A stretch of 50,401 nt of DNA. Origin: JBCBJZ01 sp038522635. GTDB lineage: Bacteria; Pseudomonadota; Alphaproteobacteria; Rhizobiales; Hyphomicrobiaceae. The notes beneath the pieces are model-generated. The model had not been told where the DNA came from. It saw nothing but the letters and a program-made list of their open reading frames with translations, and searched no databases. Below are positions 35,893-44,740 of the stretch, in pieces. The DNA is taken from the NCBI GenBank assembly GCA_038522635.1, contig JBCBJZ010000005.1, forward strand, positions 1 to 50,401. The letters are read 5' to 3'. Numbering within the stretch: position 1 is the stretch's first letter; every line of letters starts with the position of its first letter. Position numbers and translations under genes: made by a program.

Positions 35893-35964
35893 AGAGCAAC
35901 TTTGGGCGCAAAGAGAAGGCGTGAACGTTTAGGCCGGCGACTCGCACTTTGCGCCCGTTGCTCT
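35893..35964. repeat. Inverted repeat with 18-bp stem (family E)
   Basis: AGAGCAAC and GGGCGCAAAG on the left (35893-35913, with TTT between) pair with CTTTGCGCCC and GTTGCTCT on the right (35947-35964). The loop is 33 bases. The right arm ends immediately before a family B element, so the two may be parts of one composite unit. Confidence 0.85.
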
Positions 35965-35967
35965 AGA

Positions 35968-35999
35968 GACGGTTCGCTTCAGCTTGAAGCGGAACCGAC
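35968..35999. repeat. Palindromic repeat family B
   Basis: GGTTCGCTTCA pairs with TGAAGCGGAACC around a short loop, with one unpaired base in the right arm, as in the copies at 16711 and 20727. It is followed after 20 bases by a family A unit, repeating the order seen at 20727-20818. Confidence 0.88.
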
Positions 36000-36018
36000 A
36001 TCCAAGTTCTTGTTTGCC

Positions 36019-36062
36019 GTTCATCTTATCGCCCCAGGTGATGCCACCTGAGGCGGATGAAC
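36019..36062. repeat. Palindromic repeat family A
   Basis: The unit starts GTTCATCTTATCGCCCCAG and ends CCACCTGAGGCGGATGAAC, the best-preserved copy, with arms paired around a five-base loop. It ends about 10 bases from the stop codon of the thioesterase gene. Confidence 0.9.
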
Positions 36063-36072
36063 TCTAGCGCAG

Positions 36073-36657
36073 CTACGTTTGATCGCTGCCGACCCGGGTC
36101 TCATCGCTCTGGTCATACGCGCGCATCGCACGCCCCGCCTCGAGAATGGCCGCGATCTCAGGCGTGAGCGGCGGGCTCTCATCGTGAAGGCCGCTTTCCC
36201 GCATCAGCGTGGCGACGGGCACAAACGCTTTCGCTTTACGATCGTAGAGCCCCCCGGTCATCAACAACGTTGCCGCGATCGCGCCCTTGCGGTTGCCAGC
36301 CGCAAACCTGAACCGGTGCTCCATCACGACAAGCGTGTCGTCCCAGTAGCGCACCTGCGATTCAAGCGTGAAGCGCTCAAACAGCTTCAGCTCGCGGCGA
36401 AAGCGCACCGCAGCCGCGCTCAGGACGGGCGCCCACCCGCGCTGCATTGCGGGTCGAAGCAGGCCCGCGCGCACCAGCAGATCCAGCCGGCCCAGATCGG
36501 CGATCGTCAGATACCGGCCGTTGTTGACGTGCAGGTTGGTGTCGAGATCGAACAGCCCGACGCGAAACGACAGCCGCGACACGTCCGTGGGTGCCGAGAA
36601 GCGCTTCCGCCACGGCACAGTGATCAAATACACCAGCAGACGTACCCAAAGGTTCAT
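36073..36657 (-). CDS. Thioesterase-like (4HBT/THEM6-type) acyl-CoA hydrolase
   Basis: From ATG 36657 the product has 194 residues. After a hydrophobic N-terminus (MNLWVRLLVYLITVPW, possibly membrane-associated) the hotdog domain shows LSFRVGLFDLDTNLHVNNGR with the conserved Asp and HxNN, and YLTIADLGRLDLLVRAGL. This wording matches the THEM6/DSCD75-like branch of acyl-CoA thioesterases. The ribosome site is weak, and ATG 36687 is an alternative. The XRE regulator gene ends about 106 bp upstream on the same strand. Confidence 0.86.
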   Translation of the reverse strand: MNLWVRLLVYLITVPWRKRFSAPTDVSRLSFRVGLFDLDTNLHVNNGRYLTIADLGRLDLLVRAGLLRPAMQRGWAPVLSAAAVRFRRELKLFERFTLESQVRYWDDTLVVMEHRFRFAAGNRKGAIAATLLMTGGLYDRKAKAFVPVATLMRESGLHDESPPLTPEIAAILEAGRAMRAYDQSDETRVGSDQT

Positions 36658-36763
36658 AGGTCCGGGTCCGGCGGCCCGTCGTTGCATGAGCGCCCGCCGC
36701 CTGCTCGGCTCGTTGCCGGCATCGCGCCCGCCGCCGCGCATCGGAAACGCGAGCGCGAAGTCC

Positions 36764-37471
36764 TCACACCGTACAGTCTGACAGGTCGTCTTGGAATGGG
36801 GCCACCTTTGACAAGCGCGTCGCGGTCTTAGGCTTGGGCGCGACATCCTCAAGGGGCTCGCCAGAAGGTTCGCCAGCATTTTCATATGAGGGGCCGGATG
36901 GGGCCACAGACAAAGAGCGCGCGGCCTTTGCCACCTGCTCACGCTCCTGCGGCGTCAAGCGCTGGAAATCGAGCTGTCGCACCAAGGTTGCCGTTGCGCC
37001 AAAAGGGTCCTGCGTCAGCGCTTCGAAGTGAGCGGCTGCGCGCTTGATCGCGGCGGGCTCGTCCGCAGTGCGATCGCGTTGTTGTGCGATCAGCCGCTCC
37101 TCGATGTCGGCCACCATCAGCGCGAACGCCCACAACGCTTCTCGCCGTGCCAGAGCGTCCGGACCTGCACCCGCCTGCGCCACGAACGGGGACTGCGCGC
37201 TATCGGCCAACCCGCCGACGGGGCCAGCAGTCGCACCAAGCTTCGTCATGCCCAGCAGTTCGCCCGCATCGACCTCGAGCAGTGTGCACATCTGGGCGAT
37301 CAACGTGAGGTCGGGCTCAACCTCCGCGCGCTCGTAACGCGTGTAACGATTCTCATCGATTCCCAGGTCGGCGGCCATGGAACGTGCGGTTTTGTAGCCT
37401 CGCGCACGGCGAAGACTTCGTAACCTCTCGGCAAAACGAGCTCTAATTTCAGGCAATTTTGGTTTCGGCAT
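36764..37471 (-). CDS. XRE-family transcriptional regulator
   Basis: The 235-residue protein (ATG 37471) has a Cro/C1-type helix-turn-helix at about 10-65 (RFAERLRSLRRARGYKTARS, then DENRYTRYERAEVEPDLTLI). The C-terminal 160 residues lack a peptidase or known ligand domain and are partly low complexity. It probably regulates its own promoter or neighbours; the divergent gene encodes a penicillin-binding protein. Confidence 0.88.
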   Translation of the reverse strand: MPKPKLPEIRARFAERLRSLRRARGYKTARSMAADLGIDENRYTRYERAEVEPDLTLIAQMCTLLEVDAGELLGMTKLGATAGPVGGLADSAQSPFVAQAGAGPDALARREALWAFALMVADIEERLIAQQRDRTADEPAAIKRAAAHFEALTQDPFGATATLVRQLDFQRLTPQEREQVAKAARSLSVAPSGPSYENAGEPSGEPLEDVAPKPKTATRLSKVAPFQDDLSDCTV

Positions 37472-37596
37472 GGGACCACCCGGCGATCTACGGCGATAAA
37501 AATCGTAACAAACGTTAGATTCTCCATGTCCGGTTGCCATGCCGCCCGGCCCGACAAAACTAACCGACAGTTGCTCGCCGAAGGGACACCACTCAG

Positions 37597-37610
37597 AATT
37601 GTATTCAATT
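37597..37610. promoter_or_regulatory. Small perfect inverted repeat, possible operator
   Basis: AATTG-TATT-CAATT is a 14-bp dyad in an otherwise GC-rich region, 126 bp upstream of the XRE regulator start. Its size and symmetry would suit a small dimeric regulator, such as the adjacent XRE protein, but nothing else supports this. Confidence 0.35.
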
Positions 37611-37822
37611 GGGGGACATCACTGTCCACCGCACAGCGTGGCCTCATGTTCACCCGTCCTGCGCGGGGCAAACGCGCCAAGCGTCGACTCCGTAGGCTGA
37701 TTGTCTCATTTTTCGCGCGATCTGTTTTTCCCGGTGGAAAACCCGGCGCGGCGTGCATATGAGCACCGTTCAACGCGGAGGACTCAAGTCCCACCAGCGA
37801 TGGCGCTTCCTGCGGATCAGGG

Positions 37823-37837
37823 TTAACCGCGCCTTAA
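37823..37837 (+). promoter_or_regulatory. Perfect CtrA-binding box
   Basis: The sequence TTAACCGCGCCTTAA fits TTAA-N7-TTAA exactly. It lies about 93 bp before the PBP start. By-eye search found no other exact match in the window. CtrA is the cell-cycle master regulator of alphaproteobacteria, so cell-cycle control of this wall enzyme is plausible. Confidence 0.6.
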
Positions 37838-37929
37838 GACCCGAACCGTAGTCTCAGAGATGTGACCTGCCGTTCACGGATGCAGGCACCCTTTGTTGCA
37901 TTTGCGTTGTAAGGGCTCTGACGCCGGCC

Positions 37930-40359
37930 ATGGGATTGTTCAGTTCAAAGCCGGCCGCGCCGGAAAAGCCGAAGGCGCCGCCCGAACCTGCCCCACCGCC
38001 CAAGCGCAAGCCGTTCATCGGCTGGAAGCTCAAACTGCTGATCGTCCTGCCGCTTTACGCCGCCTGCTTCCTGGGCATCGGGCTCGCGATCGCCATCGTT
38101 CATTACACGATCGTCTTCCCCAACCCGCTCGCGCTGCGTGCCAAAGAGCGTGCGCCCGTGGTCCGTATTCTGGATGCGCGCGGCGACCTGCTGGTGGAGC
38201 GCGGGACCGCACACGACTTCATGCCACTCGACCTGCTGCCGCGCCACGTTATCGATGCCGTGGTGGCCACAGAAGACCGGCGCTTCCACAGCCACTTCGG
38301 TGTTGATCCGGTCGGGTTGACGCGCGCGGCATTCGCCAATTTGCGGGCTGGGCGCTACGTGCAGGGCGGCTCCACGATCACGCAGCAGTTGGCGAAGAAC
38401 CTTTTCTTGAGTTCGCGGCGCACCCTCGCGCGCAAGCTGGAAGAACTGGTGATCGCGTTCTGGCTGGAGGTGAGGCTCAACAAGTCCGACATCCTCGAAC
38501 TCTATTTAAACCGCGTTTATTTTGGCGGCGGGGCCTACGGCATCGAAGCGGCAGCGCAACGCTACTTCGGCAAATCTGCGCGCGCGTTGCGGGTGTCCGA
38601 AGCGGCGATGATTGCCGGGCTCTTGAAGGCGCCCTCACGCTATTCGCCGACGAACTCCAAACGTCGTGCGCGCTCGCGGGCCCGCAGCGTGCTGCGAAAA
38701 ATGCGCGCCGCCGGCGTCTTGCAGGCCGCAGCCTACGACCGCGCACTGGCAGACCAGCTGAACTTCGCCCGCCTGCGCACCGGCCGCAAGATCACGGGCT
38801 ACGAATACGCGGTCGACTACATCTTGGAGCGGCTGCCTTCGGTGGTCGGCACTGACAAGGGTACGCTCATCGTCGAAACCACCATCGATCGAGGCTTGCA
38901 GGCGCGCGCCCAACGCATCGTTTCACGCACGCTCGCGCGGGAGGGCCATGGGCGGCGGGCTTCGCAGGCCGCGATGGTGGTGATGGCGCCGTCGGGTGCC
39001 CTGCGTGTGTTGGTGGGCGGGCGCGACCACCGCGTGAGCCAGTTCAACCGGGCCACAAAGGCGAAGCGCCAGCCGGGCTCGGCCTTTAAGCCGTTCGTCT
39101 ATCTGGCAGGGCTCGAGCGTGGCCTAACCGCCAACAGCACCTCTTACGACATGCCGCTCACCATCGGGCGCTGGTCGCCGCGCAACTTCGCGCGCGGTTA
39201 CCGCGGGGCCGTCACGCTTCGCGAAGGCTTGCGTGCGTCCATCAACACGGTGGCGGTGCGTTTGCAGCAGGACGTCGGCGCACCGGCCGTCATCGAAGTG
39301 GCGCGCCGGCTGGGCATCCGCTCCAAGCTGCGGCGCGGGCCCTCGCTGGCGCTTGGCACATCGGAAGTCAGCTTGATGAACCTGACGGCCGCCTACGCCT
39401 CCTTCGCCAACGGCGGTTACCGCACGCAGCCCTACGTCATCCGGCGCATCAAGATGAGCACGGGCCGCGTGCTTTACGCGCGCCGGGCAACGCCGCGCAA
39501 CCGCATCATCGCGGCCATGCATGTCGGCGCCATGAACGACATGCTGAATGCGGCGATGGTGGCCGGGACCGGACGGCGCGCCGCGCTTCCTCGCCATCCG
39601 GCAGCCGGCAAGACCGGCACGTCGCAGGGGTTTCGCGATGCCTGGTTTGTCGGCTACACGGGCCGCTACGTGGCGAGCGTTTGGATCGGCAATGACAAGG
39701 GCCGCCCCATGCGCGATGTGACAGGCGGCGGGCTGCCTGCGCGCATATGGCGGGCCTTGATGATCGACGCGCACAAGGGGCGGACACCGCGTGCGCTGCC
39801 GGGTACGGACGTCGATGTGGCGCCCCGTCGGCGGGCACCGGTAAGGCGGCCTGTGCGCTCACGCCCGCGCCCCAAGCCCCAGCTGATCGCCGAGCCATGG
39901 CATCGCACGGCACCGCCGCGGCAGGGAAGCGCGGTCGCGGGCACCCGGCCTAGTGCCAAGCCGCGCCGATCCGAGCGCGCAGCCCAGCGCGCATCGCGGC
40001 CGCCCGTCATGCCCAAAGAGCGGATCGATGATGCGTTCTTCACCCGCGCGCTTGGCCAACCCCAGCGCCCTGCGAAGCCGCCCCTCCACCGCGCGCGCAA
40101 CGCGCCTCAGCGCCCAGCGCCGCTGCTGCCCTGGCAACGCCGAGGCGCGCCGATCGAAACGGCGACCGTGCCTGAAACGCGGGCGACGCGGTTGCCGGTG
40201 CCAGCGACACCGCGCCAACCCTGGTATGACCCTGAAGCGATACGCCGCCAGCTCGGTCTACCCATGCGTCGCCATCGCACCGACCCTTCGCGAGGTCGCC
40301 GGCCCAACGAGCCGCGCTCCCGCCCGCCAGGCATCATGGCCATCGGCGCCCCGCGCTGA
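37930..40359 (+). CDS. Class A penicillin-binding protein (PBP1A family)
   Basis: The 809-residue protein has one N-terminal transmembrane helix (38-58, LLIVLPLYAACFLGIGLAIA) after a Pro/Lys-rich cytoplasmic head. The glycosyltransferase GT51 domain (95-270) includes EDRRFHSHFG near 114-123 and GGSTITQQLAKNL. The transpeptidase domain has SAFK with nucleophile Ser384, SIN at 437 and KTG at 561. The last 190 residues are Pro/Arg-rich and probably disordered. It polymerises and cross-links peptidoglycan in the periplasm. An upstream CtrA box suggests cell-cycle control. Confidence 0.95.
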   Translation: MGLFSSKPAAPEKPKAPPEPAPPPKRKPFIGWKLKLLIVLPLYAACFLGIGLAIAIVHYTIVFPNPLALRAKERAPVVRILDARGDLLVERGTAHDFMPLDLLPRHVIDAVVATEDRRFHSHFGVDPVGLTRAAFANLRAGRYVQGGSTITQQLAKNLFLSSRRTLARKLEELVIAFWLEVRLNKSDILELYLNRVYFGGGAYGIEAAAQRYFGKSARALRVSEAAMIAGLLKAPSRYSPTNSKRRARSRARSVLRKMRAAGVLQAAAYDRALADQLNFARLRTGRKITGYEYAVDYILERLPSVVGTDKGTLIVETTIDRGLQARAQRIVSRTLAREGHGRRASQAAMVVMAPSGALRVLVGGRDHRVSQFNRATKAKRQPGSAFKPFVYLAGLERGLTANSTSYDMPLTIGRWSPRNFARGYRGAVTLREGLRASINTVAVRLQQDVGAPAVIEVARRLGIRSKLRRGPSLALGTSEVSLMNLTAAYASFANGGYRTQPYVIRRIKMSTGRVLYARRATPRNRIIAAMHVGAMNDMLNAAMVAGTGRRAALPRHPAAGKTGTSQGFRDAWFVGYTGRYVASVWIGNDKGRPMRDVTGGGLPARIWRALMIDAHKGRTPRALPGTDVDVAPRRRAPVRRPVRSRPRPKPQLIAEPWHRTAPPRQGSAVAGTRPSAKPRRSERAAQRASRPPVMPKERIDDAFFTRALGQPQRPAKPPLHRARNAPQRPAPLLPWQRRGAPIETATVPETRATRLPVPATPRQPWYDPEAIRRQLGLPMRRHRTDPSRGRRPNEPRSRPPGIMAIGAPR

Positions 40360-40820
40360 CGCGTGGGGAGACGGCAGAGAGGTCGCGTGACGTGGTCATT
40401 TTGCCGTCGCTCTACGCCTTGGGAGACACCGTGCGGGATCCGGGGATTGTCGTCAGACGGATTGATGACCCGGAGGCCGTGCACCCCATCGCACGCCGTT
40501 GGCGGCAGCCCTCAACGGTACAGGACGACTGCCTCCAGCTTGCCGAGCCTCTTGTGTCTGTGAAGACGGAAATTCGAGCAGCGCGCTCAGATCGATTTCA
40601 GGTATAGGCTGGCCTGTGGCAGCAAGCGCTTGAAACAGAGAGAGGGTGCGGGGTGATAACGTTTACGCCCCTTAATCTGTTGCTGAAGCCGGACGCTCAT
40701 TGTCTGTAACCGGCCTTCAACCAGTTAGATCGATCTACCGTCCCAAGCGCTTATCTTTCTCATGTGTTTTTATTTTCGGGGCTCGACGCTTGATGATTAG
40801 AACGATTAAGCCTTCCCGTT
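40360..40820. other. Intergenic region without recognised gene
   Basis: About 460 bp between the PBP gene and a convergent small membrane protein gene. A 71-codon open frame (40392-40607) lacks a ribosome site and recognisable family. From about 40640 on the sequence is less GC-rich (TTTATTTTCGG near 40768). No hairpin terminator is obvious. Confidence 0.5.
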
Positions 40821-41159
40821 TTATCCCGCAATGAGGCCCAAAGCGCCTAACAGGGTCACCGGGACGAACAGCCAGCCCTGCGGCATTTGACGGTAGGTGA
40901 TCTCGGCAACGCAGAGGGGTATGCCAAGCCCAAGGGTGGCGATCAGTCCACTCAAGAGCGTTGCTGCCTGCGCAAGAGCGACAAAGGTGCTGTCAACGCC
41001 GGCGATCGCAAAACCGGCGGCCAAAAACGCGAGCATGATCGTGGCGATATGCCAACAAAAATACTGCACATAACGCACCGTCTCGTCCAACTCCGCTGCC
41101 GCGAGCAACGGGCGCGCGATATCACGACCGCCAAGAAAGAGATGCACGAAGGTAATCAA
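40821..41159 (-). CDS. Small multi-pass membrane protein, possibly with a disrupted start
   Basis: The reading frame from TTG 41159 gives 112 residues with about four hydrophobic segments (CWHIATIMLAFLAAGFAIAG, QAATLLSGLIATLGLGIPL, LFVPVTLLGALGLIAG). The frame is open further upstream and would encode YFAIAAALSLLITFVHLFLGG, which completes a natural first helix, but has no ATG, GTG or TTG. An out-of-frame ATG stands just before it (41199). Removing two bases of the TATA after this ATG would restore the frame. Either initiation is unusual or the gene is shifted. The family is unknown to me. Confidence 0.6.
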   Translation of the reverse strand: MITFVHLFLGGRDIARPLLAAAELDETVRYVQYFCWHIATIMLAFLAAGFAIAGVDSTFVALAQAATLLSGLIATLGLGIPLCVAEITYRQMPQGWLFVPVTLLGALGLIAG

Positions 41160-41423
41160 AAGGCTTAAAGCGGCAGCAATAGCAAAGTATACATTCCCCG
41201 GATTACGCCTCCCGTCATCGCCGACCGATATCTAGCGTCACTTCCTATGGAAACCGTCGCGCGATTGACGCGAAAACCGTGAGAAGCGTCAACCCGACAT
41301 GAGGACACGTTTCTTTTTGCCGCAACAGGCGTCCGCAGGTTATGTGCCTGTTACCTCTTTCATCCTTCGTATGCCGTGGGCGGGCAGCGACTGCCCCTCC
41401 CCAACCTGCAGGAGCGATCAGCC

Positions 41424-41870
41424 ATGCCCGCCTCGCCCGATACGATCTTCGATGTGGCCAACACGCTGGCGCTTTGCGGCTGGCTGGCGCTGCTCATCTC
41501 ACCCTGGCTGCCACGTGTGGCGGACGCGGTAGCGGCCCTCGCGATCCCGCTGCTGCTGTCGCTCGCCTACGCGGTTCTGATCGGGCTGACGATCGGGGGC
41601 TCCGGTTTCAGCTTCAGCGATTTTGGGTCGCTCGATGGCGTCATGAAGCTGTTCAGTGTGCGCGAAGGCGTGCTGATCGGATGGCTGCACTACCTCGCCT
41701 TCGACCTCTTCATCGGGGCGTGGGAGGTGCGCACCGCGCGCCGCGAGGGCATCGCGTTCCTGGCTGTTGTGCCGTGCCTGGCGCTCACGTTCCTGATGGG
41801 GCCGCTCGGGCTGATCGCGTTCTTTGCGGTGCGCGCGCTCGCCGCCCGCCGCGTTCTGATCGCCGCCTAG
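41424..41870 (+). CDS. ABA4-like (DUF4281) membrane protein
   Basis: From ATG 41424 (GGAG nine bases upstream) the product has 148 residues with four hydrophobic helices. The stretch SDFGSLDGVMKLFSVREGVL and GWLHYLAFDLFIGAWEV match the ABA4/DUF4281 family, which in plants is needed for neoxanthin formation. In bacteria the role is not established. Confidence 0.88.
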   Translation: MPASPDTIFDVANTLALCGWLALLISPWLPRVADAVAALAIPLLLSLAYAVLIGLTIGGSGFSFSDFGSLDGVMKLFSVREGVLIGWLHYLAFDLFIGAWEVRTARREGIAFLAVVPCLALTFLMGPLGLIAFFAVRALAARRVLIAA

Positions 41871-41924
41871 ATCGACTAAGAAGAGCTTCGCGTGTTGGTC
41901 TAAGTCACTGCAGGACACTCGCGA

Positions 41925-42710
41925 TTAAGCGCCGTAGCGATGCAGGTCCAGCCCCTCATGGCACAGCCAGTGTTTCGCCTCTTCGAGGCGCGGCATCGTC
42001 AGTTCCACCAACTGCCAAAAGCGCGGGCCGTGGTTCATCTCTTCCAGATGCGCGACCTCATGGGCGGCGACATAGTCCAGCACCAGCGGCGGCGCCAGGA
42101 TCAAGCGCCAGGAGAACGACAGCGCGCCGCTTGACGAGCAGGAGCCCCAGCGCGTGGTTTGGTCGCGCACTGTGATGCGCTTGGGACGAACGCCCAGGTT
42201 GCGCGCGTGCCAAGTGACGCGCTCATCAAGGTCGAGCTTCGCCTGTGAGACGAGCCAGTCGCGTAGCCGGCGTGGACGGTGCTCGCTTTGCCCGTAAACC
42301 TCAAGCAGCGGCAGTGCGCCCTCATTTGCCGGCGCCACCGCGCGCACCACACCGTGACCGCTGGCACGGCGGCAGGTGCCGGTGAAATGCACCTGATGTA
42401 AGTCGCCGCGCAGCGGAAAGACCGCGCCATCATCGAACGGGATTGGGGCTGGCAAGCCCGCCAAACGCTCGCGCACCCAATCGAGATGATCTTCAAGAAA
42501 GGCGGTCGCCTCTTCGCGCCGGCAACGCGGCGGCATCGTCACGATGACCGCGCGGCGCGTCCGGCTGATGCGCAGCGAAAGCCGCCGGGCGGCGGGATGG
42601 CGGCGCACCTCGACCGGTGCCGCAAGGCCCCGCACCTGCACCTCATCGCTGCCCGTCCACTGTGCCAGGACGGGCTTCATACGCAGTTCTTTGGCTCTTA
42701 CCTGTGCCAT
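41925..42710 (-). CDS. YgjP/SprT-type zinc metal-dependent hydrolase (DUF45)
   Basis: The 261-residue product (ATG 42710, GAGGGG just upstream) has the family pattern RRLSLRISRTRRAVIVTMPP at the N-terminus, TTRWGSCSSSGALSFSWRL, then the zinc motif YVAAHEVAHLEEMNHGPRFW with HExxH near residue 213. YgjP proteins are widespread; proposed roles include UTP diphosphatase or peptidase activity, not settled. Confidence 0.9.
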   Translation of the reverse strand: MAQVRAKELRMKPVLAQWTGSDEVQVRGLAAPVEVRRHPAARRLSLRISRTRRAVIVTMPPRCRREEATAFLEDHLDWVRERLAGLPAPIPFDDGAVFPLRGDLHQVHFTGTCRRASGHGVVRAVAPANEGALPLLEVYGQSEHRPRRLRDWLVSQAKLDLDERVTWHARNLGVRPKRITVRDQTTRWGSCSSSGALSFSWRLILAPPLVLDYVAAHEVAHLEEMNHGPRFWQLVELTMPRLEEAKHWLCHEGLDLHRYGA

Positions 42711-43125
42711 CGGTCCCCTCATCGAAACATCGTCGCCGTCATCCCCTGGTGTGACGGCCGGTGCCCGGTGCGACGGCGCGCGCTTGTGAGCGCTGCGGAT
42801 GTCGGCCGGACGGCGTTGCATCACGGTGACCGCTGCCCTCATGCAGGGCACGCGCGGTTCAGGTTGCAACAACCATCGTTGTTAACGCCTGCAACCCGTA
42901 ACAATTGAGGCAAGGCGCGCGCCAACACCGCGCAGGGCCTTTCCCTAAGGTAAGGTTGCCGCAGCGCTGGTGAGTCGTGCAACGGCGAATTCGCTTATGC
43001 TTCTAACGCTTACAATGACGCGGCCCGCCCGCCGCAAATCTGTGGACGATGCGCGTGCGTGGCCCCTGCGTGCCCCCGCCTGCCCCCTGTGCGTTTCGGG
43101 ACATAAACAGCGGCACGCGCTACGG
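42711..43125. other. Intergenic region without recognised gene
   Basis: A 415-bp spacer between two leftward genes. It contains a short hairpin AACAAC-CATC-GTTGTT near 42867-42883 and nothing that looks coding. The promoter of the YgjP-type gene should be here. Confidence 0.45.
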
Positions 43126-44499
43126 TTAGCGCGCTCGTTTGCGGCGCGCTGATGCCTGTGGCGCCGCCGCCGTGACAGACCGCACCGGTGCAGGCTTACG
43201 CTTGGCGGGCGACGTGCCAGCAACGACGCTTAAAGCGAACGTCTCTTTCTTTGTTGCCCTATCCTCACAGCTGCGCCGATCGTAGCGGCGCATGAACCGC
43301 ATCAAGCGCAAGGCGATGTCCTGTCGGAACCTTCGGCCGTTGAAGAGGCCGTAGTGTCCGACGCCCGGACAGGTGTAGTGGTGCTTGTGCTCATCATCGA
43401 GCCCGGTGGCGAGCGTCAGGGCGGCGCGGCACTGGCCAAGCCCGGTGATATCGTCCTTCTCGCCCTCAACCGTCATCAGCGGCACACGATGGATGGCGCC
43501 GGGATCGACGCGTTCGCCCGCGTGATCCAGAGCACCGCGTGCCAGCGCATGATCGATGAAAACGCGCTCAACCGTTTCGAGAAAGAACTCGGCCGTCAGG
43601 TCCATCACCGCGAGATACTCATCGTAGAATGTGCGATGCTTTGCAGCGCTGTCGCCATCGCCTTTGACGAGATGCATGAAGAGGTCCTTGTGGGCGGTGA
43701 GATGCCGGTCAAGGTTCATCGTCATGAAGCCGCTCAACTGCAGAAAGCCGGGGTAGACCCGTCGCCCTGCGCCCCGCGCCGGCCATGGCACTTGCGCGAT
43801 CACGTTGCGCTGAAACCAGCCGATGCCGCGCTGTTCGGCGAGCGTGTTGACAACCGTCGGTGACACCCGGGTGTCGACCGGCCCGCCCATCATCGCCAGC
43901 GTGGTCGGGACGTTAGGATCGCCCGCTCTTTCCATCAGCGACACCGCGGCCAGCACGGGCACGCTTGGCTGGCAGACCGCGACCACATGCACATCGCCGC
44001 CGAACGCATGCAGCATGTCACGCACGTATGCGATATAGGCGTCGAGCCCGAACGCGCCGGCGTGGGCTGGCACGTCAGATGCGTTCTTCCAGTCGGTGAT
44101 GAACACCTCGTGGTGCGGCAGCAGCGTTTCCACGGTGCCACGCAGCAAGGTTGCGTAATGGCCGGACATCGGCGCGACCAGCAGCACACGCGGCTGCGGC
44201 GGCCCACCTTTTCGTGCACGCTCGAAGTGGATCAGATCGCAGAACGGACGGTGCCAGACGACGCGTTCGGTGACGGCCACGCGCTCGCCCTCGATCAGGG
44301 TCTCGGCGAGGCCAAACGTCGGCTTCTCGTAGCGGCGCGTGGAGCGTTCGAAGACCTCGCAGGCCGCAGCTGTCCTGCGACCGAGTGCGGTATGCGCAAG
44401 CGGGTTGAACGGGTTATTCATCGCCAACCGATAGCTATCGGCGACGATCCGCGCCGGCCTGATTGCGGCCTGCTGGGCTTCGTACCACTGGTACAACAT
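43126..44499 (-). CDS. phaZ: Intracellular polyhydroxyalkanoate depolymerase
   Basis: From ATG 44499 (GGGGGAGAA upstream) the product has 457 residues. It begins MLYQWYEAQQAAIRPARIVA, as PhaZ does. The nucleophile is cysteine in AVCQPSVP (about Cys176), the hallmark of PhaZ1-type intracellular depolymerases, with Asp in TVEGEKDDITG and His in GVGHYGLFNG. It mobilises stored poly-3-hydroxybutyrate granules. The C-terminal 45 residues are Lys/Arg/Ala-rich, beyond the usual enzyme end. Its presence fits the mmgR-like RNAs elsewhere in the window. Confidence 0.94.
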   Translation of the reverse strand: MLYQWYEAQQAAIRPARIVADSYRLAMNNPFNPLAHTALGRRTAAACEVFERSTRRYEKPTFGLAETLIEGERVAVTERVVWHRPFCDLIHFERARKGGPPQPRVLLVAPMSGHYATLLRGTVETLLPHHEVFITDWKNASDVPAHAGAFGLDAYIAYVRDMLHAFGGDVHVVAVCQPSVPVLAAVSLMERAGDPNVPTTLAMMGGPVDTRVSPTVVNTLAEQRGIGWFQRNVIAQVPWPARGAGRRVYPGFLQLSGFMTMNLDRHLTAHKDLFMHLVKGDGDSAAKHRTFYDEYLAVMDLTAEFFLETVERVFIDHALARGALDHAGERVDPGAIHRVPLMTVEGEKDDITGLGQCRAALTLATGLDDEHKHHYTCPGVGHYGLFNGRRFRQDIALRLMRFMRRYDRRSCEDRATKKETFALSVVAGTSPAKRKPAPVRSVTAAAPQASARRKRAR

Positions 44500-44740
44500 C
44501 GACGTTCTCCCCCTGGTCGTCTGCCGCCTGCGCTTGAGGCCCTTCGGCCGTGTGATGGCGAGGGGCGGCACGCGGAACGGGGAAGCGCGGCGGTCTGTGG
44601 ACTGCTTGTGGAGAAGTTTACCTGATTCGCGCGGGCAAGGGCGCGTCGCGGGCGAAAGATGGCCGTAGAGTCAGACGCTTACGCTGCACCCCTTGAAAGA
44701 ACGCCGTCCCTGGTCCTCGCAGACGCCGCGGCGCTCACGT

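Larger units (their letters stand above)
35724..36072. other. Intergenic region filled with four palindromes
   Basis: The 349-bp spacer between the convergent pheT and thioesterase genes is almost entirely inverted repeats: 35817-35880, 35893-35964, 35968-35999 and 36019-36062, each listed separately. No coding sequence is evident. Confidence 0.8.
37472..37929. other. Divergent regulatory region between the XRE and PBP genes
   Basis: The 458-bp spacer contains two candidate control sites listed separately: an AATTG-TATT-CAATT palindrome at 37597-37610 and a perfect CtrA box at 37823-37837. No small gene is supported. Confidence 0.6.

Noticed and set aside
40392..40607. 71-codon open frame after the PBP gene
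   Set aside because: No ribosome site, no recognised family, and a second overlapping frame of similar length.
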